Below, piece by piece: positions 56,363-64,000 of a DNA stretch of 64,000 nt. The DNA lies in assembly GCA_012513915.1 (NCBI GenBank), contig JAAZBG010000183.1, positions 1 through 64,000 on the forward strand, read 5' to 3'. The notes under the pieces were generated by a model. That model made no database searches, was not told the DNA's origin, and saw only the letters and a list, made by a program, of their open reading frames with translations. Source of the stretch: Fibrobacter sp. GTDB taxonomy: Bacteria > Fibrobacterota > Chitinivibrionia > Chitinivibrionales > Chitinispirillaceae. Within the stretch, counting starts at the first letter, position 1. The number at the start of each line of letters is the position of its first letter. A program made the translations under genes and the position numbers.

Positions 56363-56696
56363 AAAATTATCACTTCTCTTAATTATTGGTTTGTTTGTTG
56401 CAGGATGCAGCAATTCAAAAAGTTTCATTAAACCTGACCAGGCTCAAATTGATGCATATATCCAGGCACACCCCGATCTGCCGGAACTTGATAAATCGTG
56501 TATTTATGATGGACGTTTTGAAATTGGCATTACTCAGGAGACGCTTATATTTCTGCTTGGAGAACCGGTTAAAAAAGAAACTGTACAACAAAAATGGGCT
56601 CCTCAGGAGAAGTATATTTATAAGAAGGGAAACCAGAAAGTGTTTATTATTGAAGATAAGCATGTTGTCGGTATCCTTGAAGAGGAAGGGAAATAA
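56352..56696 (+). CDS. BamE/SmpA-like small lipoprotein
   Basis: 114 residues. The lipobox LFVAGC at residues 14-19 marks it as a lipoprotein. The mature part has a GRFEIGITQETLIFLLGEP segment like the G.. G.t.e.v...lG.P core of SmpA/OmlA (BamE-type) domains, followed by beta strands (EKYIYKKGNQKVFIIEDKHVVGIL). Its ATG is preceded by GAGGAGG inside the STAS gene, so translation is coupled. BamE helps outer-membrane protein assembly; equivalence here is an inference. Confidence 0.82.
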   Translation: MLFRKLSLLLIIGLFVAGCSNSKSFIKPDQAQIDAYIQAHPDLPELDKSCIYDGRFEIGITQETLIFLLGEPVKKETVQQKWAPQEKYIYKKGNQKVFIIEDKHVVGILEEEGK

Positions 56697-56744
56697 TCCT
56701 GTAACAGTAATTTTGCAGTGATTAGAGATAATAAGTTAAATCCA

Positions 56745-56774
56745 GGCGGAGTTTTTGTCCGCCTTTTCTTTTTG
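56745..56774 (+). terminator. Terminator after STAS-lipoprotein pair
   Basis: AGGCGGA (56745-56751) pairs perfectly with TCCGCCT (56759-56765) with loop GTTTTTG and a TTTTCTTTTT tail. It ends the STAS-lipoprotein transcript before CvpA. Confidence 0.93.
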
Positions 56775-56795
56775 TAATTTTTCAGGAAATGGTGT

Positions 56796-57344
56796 ATGCA
56801 TACACTTGATATAATACTTGGGATAATAACACTTGTATTTGTAATTATAGGAATAAAACGTGGATTAACAGGCGAAATTTTTAGAATTCTGGCGCTTATA
56901 GCCGGATTTATCATTGCATTCCTTTATTACAACGAAATAACTCCACTGTTCAGTTCACTAAAAATCGCAATACATATCAAAAACGCACTTGCTTTTTTTC
57001 TGCTGTATATTGCCGTAGCACTGCTGATTCTGCTTATCGGGTGGCTTGTTAAAAAAGTAATTAATATGACTGTATTTGGATGGTTTGACAGACTTTTAGG
57101 TGCAGGAATAGGATTACTGAAATCACTTATCATCGCATGGGCTATTTGTTTATCAATATCGAGTTTTCCAACACGAAATGACTTTGCCAGATCAATTGTA
57201 TATTCTTACTATAAAAAACTCCCTAAAAATTTTCATCTTACAGCAGTTCTCAAAACAAAAGAATCTGTTCGTTCACTTTTTGAGCTTAAACAGAATAAAA
57301 CTGTTGACAAAAAAAGAGCAGAAACGGAAAGTAAGAATAAGTAA
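56796..57344 (+). CDS. CvpA-family membrane protein
   Basis: 182 residues with four hydrophobic helices and the CvpA pattern (LDIILGIITLVFVIIGIKRGLTGEIFRIL; FGWFDRLLGAGIGLLKSLIIAW), then a soluble basic tail. CvpA proteins were named for colicin V production; their general function is unclear, perhaps envelope homeostasis. ATG with AGGA. It starts 21 bases after the terminator tail. Confidence 0.93.
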   Translation: MHTLDIILGIITLVFVIIGIKRGLTGEIFRILALIAGFIIAFLYYNEITPLFSSLKIAIHIKNALAFFLLYIAVALLILLIGWLVKKVINMTVFGWFDRLLGAGIGLLKSLIIAWAICLSISSFPTRNDFARSIVYSYYKKLPKNFHLTAVLKTKESVRSLFELKQNKTVDKKRAETESKNK

Positions 57345-57418
57345 CTGGTAAAGCCGCGATTGTTATACACTAACGGCTATAAAACAACTGATAGTTGAGT
57401 TAACATTAGGGAGAACAG

Positions 57419-58222
57419 ATGGTTATCTACATTCTGGTTGCATTATTCGGTGCTCTGTTAGGGTCTTTTTTTAATGTTCTTATCTGGCGCATACCAAGAA
57501 ATGAATCAGTTGTTTTTCCTGCATCACATTGTCCTGAGTGTAACCGCCCTATAAAACCATGGGAAAATATCCCGATAGTAAGTTACATATTTCTTGGTGG
57601 TAAATGTGCTGGTTGCAAAGTGAAAATTTCAATAGTCTACCCTGTTGTCGAAATTGTTACATCAGCAATGCTCCTTCTATTATGGATTTTATTTGTTGAC
57701 GGTCGTACTATCACCATTTTAAATGGTATTCCACTGGGAGTACAATTCGCGTTTCTGATTTTACTGATCCCAATTGCGGTCATTGATATTCGTCATTATA
57801 TTATCCCGGATATTTTTACACTGTCATTTCTTGTATTATCGATAGGAATTTCATTTATCCCATCCGGTATCACTCCTCAGCAATCACTATTAGGCATTCT
57901 TGCAGGTGGCGGTTCATTGTGGCTGCTTGGTTTTATCGGCAAGGTGATATTTAAAAAAGGTGATGCAATGGGTGGCGGTGATATAAAAATGATGGCTGCT
58001 GCTGGAGCGTTATGGGGCCCGGAGATTGCACTGATTGCAATTGTACTGGGAGCATTTCTCGGGTCTCTCGCAGGGTTACCAATGATACTTTTAAAGAAAA
58101 TCAACGCCGACCATCACATACCCTTTGGCCCGTTTCTTGGTGCCGGTCTCTGGATCTCGGTAATTGCCGGAGTAAAAATTCTGGAAACCTATGCACAGTT
58201 TATTCAGGGGTTGGTTGGGTGA
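57419..58222 (+). CDS. Prepilin peptidase (type IV, A24 family)
   Basis: 267-residue inner-membrane aspartyl protease that cleaves and N-methylates type IV pilin-like or type II secretion prepilins. Intact features: the methyltransferase-region zinc cysteines C38/C41 (CPEC) and C63/C66 (CAGC), and the two catalytic aspartates D123 in AVIDIRHYIIPD and D188 in GGGDIKMM. Eight hydrophobic helices. ATG after GGGAGA. It follows cvpA by 74 bases and may share a promoter. The pilus or T2SS genes it serves are elsewhere. Confidence 0.96.
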   Translation: MVIYILVALFGALLGSFFNVLIWRIPRNESVVFPASHCPECNRPIKPWENIPIVSYIFLGGKCAGCKVKISIVYPVVEIVTSAMLLLLWILFVDGRTITILNGIPLGVQFAFLILLIPIAVIDIRHYIIPDIFTLSFLVLSIGISFIPSGITPQQSLLGILAGGGSLWLLGFIGKVIFKKGDAMGGGDIKMMAAAGALWGPEIALIAIVLGAFLGSLAGLPMILLKKINADHHIPFGPFLGAGLWISVIAGVKILETYAQFIQGLVG

Positions 58223-58248
58223 TTGGGGGGGGGAAGAATACAGAATTT

Positions 58249-58291
58249 AGTAGCAAGTAGCAAGTAGCTAACGGCCAACAGCTAATGGCCG
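58249..58291. repeat. Compact tandem and inverted repeat between convergent genes
   Basis: Three AGTAGC(A/T) 7-mers in tandem (58249-58269) run into two copies of AGCTAAYGGCC (58266-58276, 58280-58290) with a 14-base period. CGGCCA (58272-58277) and TGGCCG (58286-58291) form a small hairpin. A G9 run lies just upstream. Confidence 0.75.
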
Positions 58292-58293
58292 AA

Positions 58294-59298
58294 TCACGAC
58301 TTATTAACGATGTCCTTCTTGCCCCGCCTATTGATTAAAAACTCGATTCCTCCCCATAAACTTCCAATTACACCGATAAACGTTGCCATAAACTGCATTA
58401 CAAATGCAGACTGCACGGGAATACCGGTAAGGCTGAAAAGGCTTCCTCCGACTGTTTCACGAATTCCAAATGGCAGAGGAATAATCATAAAGAGTGCAAT
58501 AAGCGGGATAAATATGAAAAAATAGACAAAATTATGTATTGTCAGAATTCCAAGAGCAGCTGCAGAGAAAATATGCGTGCCTATACGAAGAGCCTGAATC
58601 AGCATCGATAAAAACCCAATACCAATAACGAAGGGATACTGATGATAGGTAAGACCGGTAGCTGCGATGACATCTTTAAGCAATTGTTTTTTAGGAATTG
58701 GGAGTTTTTCTATGATAGTCATAAGAAGCCGTCTCAGTCGGCGCATCAATAAGAATAACAGCATCACCCCCATCATACAGACAAGACCCATTACAATTTT
58801 TGCAATCAGTAATTCGTTCTGAGTATGAAGTTCACCATGTGTTACCATGTAAATACACCCGGCACTGGCAAAAACAATTAACGCAAGTAACCCCGCAAAC
58901 CGATCAAGAAATGTCGCTGCAAATCCAAGTTTACCATGAGAATGCCTGCTTTTAATATATGCCACTTTTATAGTATCTCCGGCAAGGGTGCCGATATTGT
59001 TAAAAAACATTCCAATATAGTATAGCTCAAATGTTTCGCGATAGGGAATTTTAACCTCTTTTCGATGCATAAGCAGATGCCATTGCAACGCACCAAGAAA
59101 TATGCTCACGACACAACATACGAGACCGTAAAACGCATAGATCAGATTGGTTTTTTTAAAGGTAGTTACAATATTCTCCCAGCCAAGTTTTTTTATAACG
59201 ATGTATACAACCAAAACAGTCACACTGATTTTCACAATTTGAGTAAGCAATTTGGCAATATTCTTAGGAATTTTGTTTAAAACCGGTATGTTTATCAC
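58294..59298 (-). CDS. Lysylphosphatidylglycerol synthase-like membrane flippase (UPF0104 type)
   Basis: 334-residue polytopic membrane protein resembling the membrane part of LPG synthases/AglD-like proteins (LLTQIVKISVTVLVVYIVIKKLGW; YYIGMFFNNIGTLAGDTIKVAYI; FLDRFAGLLALIVFA; IPLPFGIRETVGGSLFSLTG). These are thought to flip or move lipid-linked substrates. No aminoacyl-transferase domain is attached. It starts with GTG after AGG. Convergent with the prepilin peptidase gene, divergent from rapA. Substrate unknown. Confidence 0.9.
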   Translation of the reverse strand: MINIPVLNKIPKNIAKLLTQIVKISVTVLVVYIVIKKLGWENIVTTFKKTNLIYAFYGLVCCVVSIFLGALQWHLLMHRKEVKIPYRETFELYYIGMFFNNIGTLAGDTIKVAYIKSRHSHGKLGFAATFLDRFAGLLALIVFASAGCIYMVTHGELHTQNELLIAKIVMGLVCMMGVMLLFLLMRRLRRLLMTIIEKLPIPKKQLLKDVIAATGLTYHQYPFVIGIGFLSMLIQALRIGTHIFSAAALGILTIHNFVYFFIFIPLIALFMIIPLPFGIRETVGGSLFSLTGIPVQSAFVMQFMATFIGVIGSLWGGIEFLINRRGKKDIVNKS

Positions 59299-59682
59299 GA
59301 AAACCTGACACCCTGTATGCTGAATACGCTACATCATTATTATACTGAACTACTAATTTAGTATTATTGTTTTGCTACGATCTAATGTACAGTGACACAG
59401 ACAAAACCACACGATTACAGATCAAAAACCGGAGATTCTATGTGCTTCTGTAAATAATTACACCAATTCAATATAAATTACGTCAAAAATAACAATTTAG
59501 TAATTTTTTAGTTGGTTCCGGCTTGTTTTGGATCATTGTTCTGTTACCACATTCATTTTTGTTAATTGTCTGTGCACTAATCTATTTTCAGGAAGAATAA
59601 TTTGCTATGTACCATTTACCTGGATATATCAATTTATTATCATTTGAAAACAGATAGCTCCCTGATAAAAAAGGATTTGCGA
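59299..59682. other. Intergenic region upstream of rapA
   Basis: About 380 AT-rich bases between the flippase and rapA starts. An AGGAAG followed by TTG at 59602 could start a longer RapA frame; an out-of-frame ATG at 59607 opens a 16-codon frame ending at 59655-59657. No RNA gene is seen. Confidence 0.4.
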
Positions 59683-62529
59683 TTGAAAACGTCTTCAAAA
59701 CCTGTTGACCCCTGGAAAGCTGGTCAACGCTGGATTAGTGAGATGGAGCCGGAACTTGGTTTGGGCTCAGTCAAGGAATTTGACAATAAAAGAATTACTA
59801 TTGCCTACCATGATGGCGAAACAGTTCGTGTTTATATAAAGGAAAATGCCCCGCTTCGGCGCGTACGCTTTAAAGATGGTCACACAGTCACAACTACTGA
59901 TAATCGAACAGTAACTGTTGTATCCGTATTTGAAGATGACAATCTTATTTATTATAAAACCACTGATGGAACAGTCTGTGAAACAGAACTGAGCTGCACT
60001 AATCGTATCACGACACCAATGGAACGTATTATTTCGTCACACGTTGACATGTGTGATTCTTTCAGGCTTCGTAAAAAAATACTGGATCTGAAATTCCGCT
60101 GTGCAAACTCGCCGGTACGCGGATTTGTCGGTGGACGTGTTGAATTGATACCTCACCAACTATATATTGCCAATGAAGTATCATCACGATTTACAAGAAG
60201 AATAATGCTTGCCGATGAAGTCGGGCTTGGAAAGACAATTGAGGCTTGTCTGATTCTTCATCGTCTTCTTGTCAGCGGACGTGTTTCTCAAGTACTTATT
60301 ATCGTGCCGGAATCTATGGTGCATGTATGGTTTGTTGAACTATTGCGCAAGTTTAATTTACTTTTCACTATTATCGAAAAGGATACCGAAGATGAATTCG
60401 GGGATATCCAGTTCGAAACTAACCCATTCAGCGAATCATCACTTGTACTGATTGGAATGAATCAGCTTCTCACTAATGACAAACTGGCAAAATACGCAAC
60501 TGAAGTATCCTGGGATGTTCTTATCACTGATGAGGCTCATCATCTTGTAAAAGGATCCAGGTCATTCGGGATTGTGGAATCAATTGCACATGTCTCAAAA
60601 GATCTTTTATTATTAACTGCTACACCTCAGCATTTTGGTGAAGAAAACCATTTTGCAAGACTGCAATTACTTGATCCATATCGCTACACAAGCTTTGAAG
60701 CTTTTTGCAAGGAGTCGGATGAACACCGCAAGATTGCTTCGCTTACCGGTAAAATGCTTGATGGTAATATGCTTGACAATAACGAACTGAATGAGCTTGC
60801 TGGATTGCTTCATTCCGACACTGCACTTTCCATGCTGAAATCACATAATAGTGGCACCTTACCAGAGAGTGAACGCAAACAGATTGTGGCGGAAATCCTT
60901 GACCGTCAGGGCATTGGTCGGGCTCTGTTCAGGAATACACGGGCAGTTGTTGGTGGTTTTCCTGAACGGAAAGTATTTGTGGAGCACTTAGAGGCATCGA
61001 AGGAGCTGTGCTTAAATGTACTGCAGCTATTCAACGATGATCGCAGAGGGGGTGATCAAAAGAAACGCAGGTTGACAGGTGATCCCCGGGTAAAGTATCT
61101 TGCAGAACTGCTGCGTAAGACCAGTGATGATAAAATCCTTGTAATCTGTAGAAGCAAACATACCGTTTTCGCTCTTGATGAAGCTTTGCAAAAGGAAATT
61201 AATGTTAAAACCGGGTTGTTTCATGAAGAACTTACGTTGCTTCAACGCGACAGAAATGCAGCATGGTTTTCAGAAGAGGATGGTGCACGGATCCTGATCT
61301 GTTCAGAGATCGGCAGTGAAGGACGAAACTTCCAGTTTTCACATCACTTGTTCCTGTTCGATCTTCCCAGTAACCCGGAACTTGTCGAACAAAGAATCGG
61401 TCGTCTTGACAGAATAGGTCAAAAAAACGCTGTAAAAATCTATGTCCCTGTTTTAAACGATACACCGGATTCATTTCTTGCCAGATGGTATCATGAGGGA
61501 CTGGGGGTTTTTGAATCCACACAACCCGCAGCACAGGAAGCATACGAAAAATTTGAACCGCAAATAGAATCGATCATTCAAGCCGATCCATTATCAAATA
61601 AAAATCTTTCATCAGAGATAGAATCACTTATTTCAGATACAAAAAAAGCCGTTTACCAAATCAGTATGCGACTTAAAAACGGACGCGATCGTCTTCTTGA
61701 ACAACACTCGTTCAGACCCCGTGATGCACAATTGATTGCAGAACAAATCAAAGCATTCGATAATGATGAGTCATTGAAATCAATTATGAGAGACCTGCTT
61801 CATGCTCGCGGAATACTTGCAGAGGAGTTCAGTGATGATACCTGGAACCTTATTGCAGATTCACAGGTTGATGAGACATTTCCCGGCCTGAATTCATCAA
61901 GAACAATAGTTACGTTCAACCGTTCAAAAGCATTACATCGTGAAGACTATGAATTTATAACCATTGATCATCCTGCAGTAACCGGAGGTATGGATATATT
62001 CCTTGGTTCCGAAAACGGAAATGCATCATTTGCTGTGTACAGGCAGGGAACAGAATCGGGGCTTCTTCTTGAAGCTGTCTTTGTTGCAGAATGCATCGCT
62101 CCACCATCACTATATCTTGACCGTTTTCTGCCGCCATTTGTTTTTCGCATTATTATTGATAACAAAGGCATTGACAAATCAAATGCAAAGTCTCTATTTA
62201 AAGAAGAGCTACTGGAAAGTGTCAATACGTTTGCATTTATGGAAAAACCTGATATTAAGCAAAAACTTCTTCCTGCAATGTTAAAAAAGGCTGAAACTGT
62301 AGCATCGGTAAAATGTACCGAATGTGTAAAGGACGCGTCTCTAAAAATTAAAAATAGTATTGGAACTGAAATCAATCGTCTCGAAGCACTTAAAAAAACG
62401 AACACATCCATATCAGACAACGAAATTGATCTTGCAAGAAAAGAATGTGAAATGCTTCTTGATGTCATTAAACGAACATCACCGAGACTTGAAGCGATTC
62501 GGTTGATCCATTGTACTGGCGGAAAATAG
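59683..62529 (+). CDS. rapA: RapA/HepA-type SWI2/SNF2 ATPase (RNA polymerase recycling)
   Basis: 948 residues from a TTG at 59683 with AAGGA seven bases upstream. An alternative TTG at 59602 would add 27 residues that RapA lacks. RapA is an RNA-polymerase-bound SNF2 translocase that helps recycle the enzyme. It is colinear with E. coli RapA along the whole length as I recall it: the start GQRWISEMEPELGLG, HQLYIANEV, Walker A ADEVGLGKTIEA (~177), DEAHHLV (~282), LLTATPQHFGEENHFARLQLLDP, SEIGSEGRNFQF, LEQRIGRLDRIGQ and DRFLPPFVFRII, with the spacer and C-terminal domains. Mainly known from gammaproteobacteria. Confidence 0.95.
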   Translation: MKTSSKPVDPWKAGQRWISEMEPELGLGSVKEFDNKRITIAYHDGETVRVYIKENAPLRRVRFKDGHTVTTTDNRTVTVVSVFEDDNLIYYKTTDGTVCETELSCTNRITTPMERIISSHVDMCDSFRLRKKILDLKFRCANSPVRGFVGGRVELIPHQLYIANEVSSRFTRRIMLADEVGLGKTIEACLILHRLLVSGRVSQVLIIVPESMVHVWFVELLRKFNLLFTIIEKDTEDEFGDIQFETNPFSESSLVLIGMNQLLTNDKLAKYATEVSWDVLITDEAHHLVKGSRSFGIVESIAHVSKDLLLLTATPQHFGEENHFARLQLLDPYRYTSFEAFCKESDEHRKIASLTGKMLDGNMLDNNELNELAGLLHSDTALSMLKSHNSGTLPESERKQIVAEILDRQGIGRALFRNTRAVVGGFPERKVFVEHLEASKELCLNVLQLFNDDRRGGDQKKRRLTGDPRVKYLAELLRKTSDDKILVICRSKHTVFALDEALQKEINVKTGLFHEELTLLQRDRNAAWFSEEDGARILICSEIGSEGRNFQFSHHLFLFDLPSNPELVEQRIGRLDRIGQKNAVKIYVPVLNDTPDSFLARWYHEGLGVFESTQPAAQEAYEKFEPQIESIIQADPLSNKNLSSEIESLISDTKKAVYQISMRLKNGRDRLLEQHSFRPRDAQLIAEQIKAFDNDESLKSIMRDLLHARGILAEEFSDDTWNLIADSQVDETFPGLNSSRTIVTFNRSKALHREDYEFITIDHPAVTGGMDIFLGSENGNASFAVYRQGTESGLLLEAVFVAECIAPPSLYLDRFLPPFVFRIIIDNKGIDKSNAKSLFKEELLESVNTFAFMEKPDIKQKLLPAMLKKAETVASVKCTECVKDASLKIKNSIGTEINRLEALKKTNTSISDNEIDLARKECEMLLDVIKRTSPRLEAIRLIHCTGGK

Positions 62530-62589
62530 TTCAAGCTTACAATGTGGGAGTGGTGCACGCGCTCGCCCCTACGCCAAAGAAAAGGCTAT

Positions 62590-63792
62590 ATGAAGTCATT
62601 TCATTTTTTTAAATATATTTTTCTATGCACAATATCAATTGCTGTATTGTTTTTGATTGACAGCCGAGCCCAACCCGATTCCGGTCAAACGTTAACAACC
62701 CCGGCATCGCTATCAGTTACATCCGATACAGCGGTTAGCATCCGTATTTTATGTACTGGTGATATTATGACTCATACGTCTGTTATCAATGCAGCAAAAG
62801 TAAAGACTGTAAAAAAGTACAACTTTCTGCCCTCATTTGAACTTGTCGCACCTTATTTACAATCTGGTGATCTTACAATCGGTAACCTTGAAACAGTACT
62901 CGCCGGTGACAGTTTTGGTATAAGTGGTTATCCAACCTTTAACGCACCACAGGCTCTTGCGAATGATTTGAAAGAAATCGGATTCGACTTGTTGACCACG
63001 TGTAATAATCACTCATTTGACAAAGGGCTAAAAGGATTAAAAAACACAATACACCACATCGATTCATTAGGATTTCTTTATACTGGAACCTTTACCGACT
63101 CTGTTCCACTTAAACGTCATGTCATGACAGAGATCAAGGGGTGTAAGATTGGTGTTCTTGCGTATACCTATGGAATTAATGGCACATTGACCAGTCGCAC
63201 ATCCCGTTATATCAACACAATTGATACGATTAAAATACTCAATGAAATTAATACGATAAAATCCGAAAAAGCAGATATTATTATTGCTGTAATGCATTTC
63301 GGAGATGAATACCATATGACCCCGTCCGGGGAACAGAAATCACTTGTGCAGTTCCTCTGGCGTAATGGTGTTCAGATTGTAATAGGACATCACCCGCATG
63401 TTCTTCAGCCGGCAGTGTTCGATACTGCAATCAACCGTTTTGCGGTGTTCAGTCTTGGAAACTTCTATAGTTCACAAAAAGGTAATAACAAGGACATTGG
63501 AGGTATTGCAGATATTACGATAAGAAAAATGCCGGGTGATTCTCTTTTTAAAATTACTGATGCCCACATTAGTATTTTCAATGTCGTTACATGGACTGAT
63601 TTATCAAAGCTGCGCTATACGGTTCTTCCACTTGATAGTACTGTAATCAAATCACTGCCATCACAGTATCCCGCCAGCTGGTATTCAAAAATGGATACGC
63701 TCCCATTCTTTATAAAACATCTGAATTCAATGAACGGGATATTTTTCTATGACACCACAAAAACGGTCAATCCGCCTGATAGCAGCAGGTGA
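62590..63792 (+). CDS. CapA-family exported poly-gamma-glutamate-synthesis-type protein
   Basis: 400 residues from the ATG at 62590 (AAAGG-like site and clean signal peptide KYIFLCTISIAVLFLI to SRAQ); the frame opens at 62542 but that region gives no signal. The calcineurin-like metallophosphatase motifs of CapA are all visible: CTGDIMTHTSV, TIGNLETVLAG, TCNNHSFDKG, MHFGDEYHM, GHHPHVLQP and FSLGNFYSS. CapA proteins take part in poly-gamma-glutamate capsule formation in Bacillus, but distant members act on other polymers. It overlaps the next CapA-like gene by 44 bases. Confidence 0.92.
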   Translation: MKSFHFFKYIFLCTISIAVLFLIDSRAQPDSGQTLTTPASLSVTSDTAVSIRILCTGDIMTHTSVINAAKVKTVKKYNFLPSFELVAPYLQSGDLTIGNLETVLAGDSFGISGYPTFNAPQALANDLKEIGFDLLTTCNNHSFDKGLKGLKNTIHHIDSLGFLYTGTFTDSVPLKRHVMTEIKGCKIGVLAYTYGINGTLTSRTSRYINTIDTIKILNEINTIKSEKADIIIAVMHFGDEYHMTPSGEQKSLVQFLWRNGVQIVIGHHPHVLQPAVFDTAINRFAVFSLGNFYSSQKGNNKDIGGIADITIRKMPGDSLFKITDAHISIFNVVTWTDLSKLRYTVLPLDSTVIKSLPSQYPASWYSKMDTLPFFIKHLNSMNGIFFYDTTKTVNPPDSSR

Positions 63793-64000
63793 TCTTTTAA
63801 TTCATGATGCCTGTATTCAGTCTGCCTATAACATTGCAGATAAAATATACGATTTTAAACCGATGTTTCAATATGTAAAGAACTATATAAAGGGAGCGGA
63901 TGTTGCAATCTGTAACCTCGAAACAACAATTTCCGGTATTTCTCACGGGTACAGAGGCTATCCGGAATTTAATGCGCCGGAAGAACTTCTGGATGCAGTT
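63749..64000 (+). CDS. Second CapA-like protein, partial (C-terminus beyond right edge)
   Basis: 84 visible codons from an ATG at 63749 inside the end of the upstream CapA gene, in a different frame. Motifs match the first copy: IRLIAAGDLLIHDACIQSA, VAICNLETTISG and GYPEFNAPEELL. An in-frame TGA precedes the ATG closely, so no signal peptide can be encoded; this copy is either cytoplasmic or starts differently. It appears to be a tandem paralogue, translationally coupled. Confidence 0.85.
   Translation, partial: MTPQKRSIRLIAAGDLLIHDACIQSAYNIADKIYDFKPMFQYVKNYIKGADVAICNLETTISGISHGYRGYPEFNAPEELLDAV

Overview
The window is an AT-rich bacterial chromosome segment with very AT-rich spacers. It most resembles the Fibrobacterota (Chitinispirillum/Chitinivibrio side). 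The evidence is a fibro-slime-domain secreted protein, a family 9 cellulase followed by an Ig-like domain, a CotH protein and an esterase built on the same N-terminal module, several secreted proteins ending in T9SS/FlgD-like beta-sandwich domains, a C25-like peptidase, and an FCB-type cyclophilin-FKBP fusion. No oxygen-respiration genes are visible, and two radical SAM enzymes fit an anaerobe. Flagellar (fliD-fliS-fliT-like) and chemoreceptor genes suggest motility. I found no rRNA, tRNA, CRISPR array, transposase or prophage.

Layout. 1-7.2 kb: GH9 endoglucanase (cut by the left edge), small lipoprotein, C25-like peptidase, MATE exporter. 7.2-12.4 kb: CotH protein, DUF2780-like protein, KamA-family aminomutase with a possible leader hairpin. 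13-18.4 kb: soluble LacI-type-sensor chemoreceptor and a PAS/GAF hybrid histidine kinase. 18.4-22.8 kb (minus strand): two UbiA prenyltransferases, a TPR protein, a 2[4Fe-4S] ferredoxin and a geranylgeranyl-reductase-family flavoprotein. This is a compact isoprenoid-lipid operon and the most interesting locus. 23-29 kb: nitrilase-family amidase, PHP-domain protein with a sorting-domain secreted protein, AmrS-like radical SAM enzyme. 29-36.6 kb: fibro-slime protein, TPR-metallopeptidase with an apparently leaderless promoter, HD hydrolase, hisS. 36.7-43.8 kb: fliT-like, fliS, fliD, a REC-kinase, a STAS protein and a sigma-54 activator. 44-53 kb: secreted esterase with a problematic start, Na/Pi symporter, and a 1.7-kaa Ser/Thr kinase-ATPase-GAF-GGDEF protein. 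53.2-53.4 kb: a hairpin-rich block that may be a structured RNA. 53.5-64 kb: dual PPIase, zinc-ribbon-like protein, degenerate GGDEF, STAS, BamE-like lipoprotein, CvpA, prepilin peptidase, LPG-synthase-like flippase, RapA, and two tandem CapA-like proteins, the second cut by the right edge.

How the genes fit together. There is a plant-polymer or surface-adhesion secretome (GH9, CotH, esterase, fibro-slime, C25) and a dense signalling layer (two histidine kinases, a chemoreceptor, STAS proteins, GGDEF proteins, a sigma-54 activator). Envelope biogenesis functions (UbiA/GGR, flippase, CvpA, PPIase, prepilin peptidase, CapA) sit alongside. Family names were assigned by reading motifs; no database search was possible.
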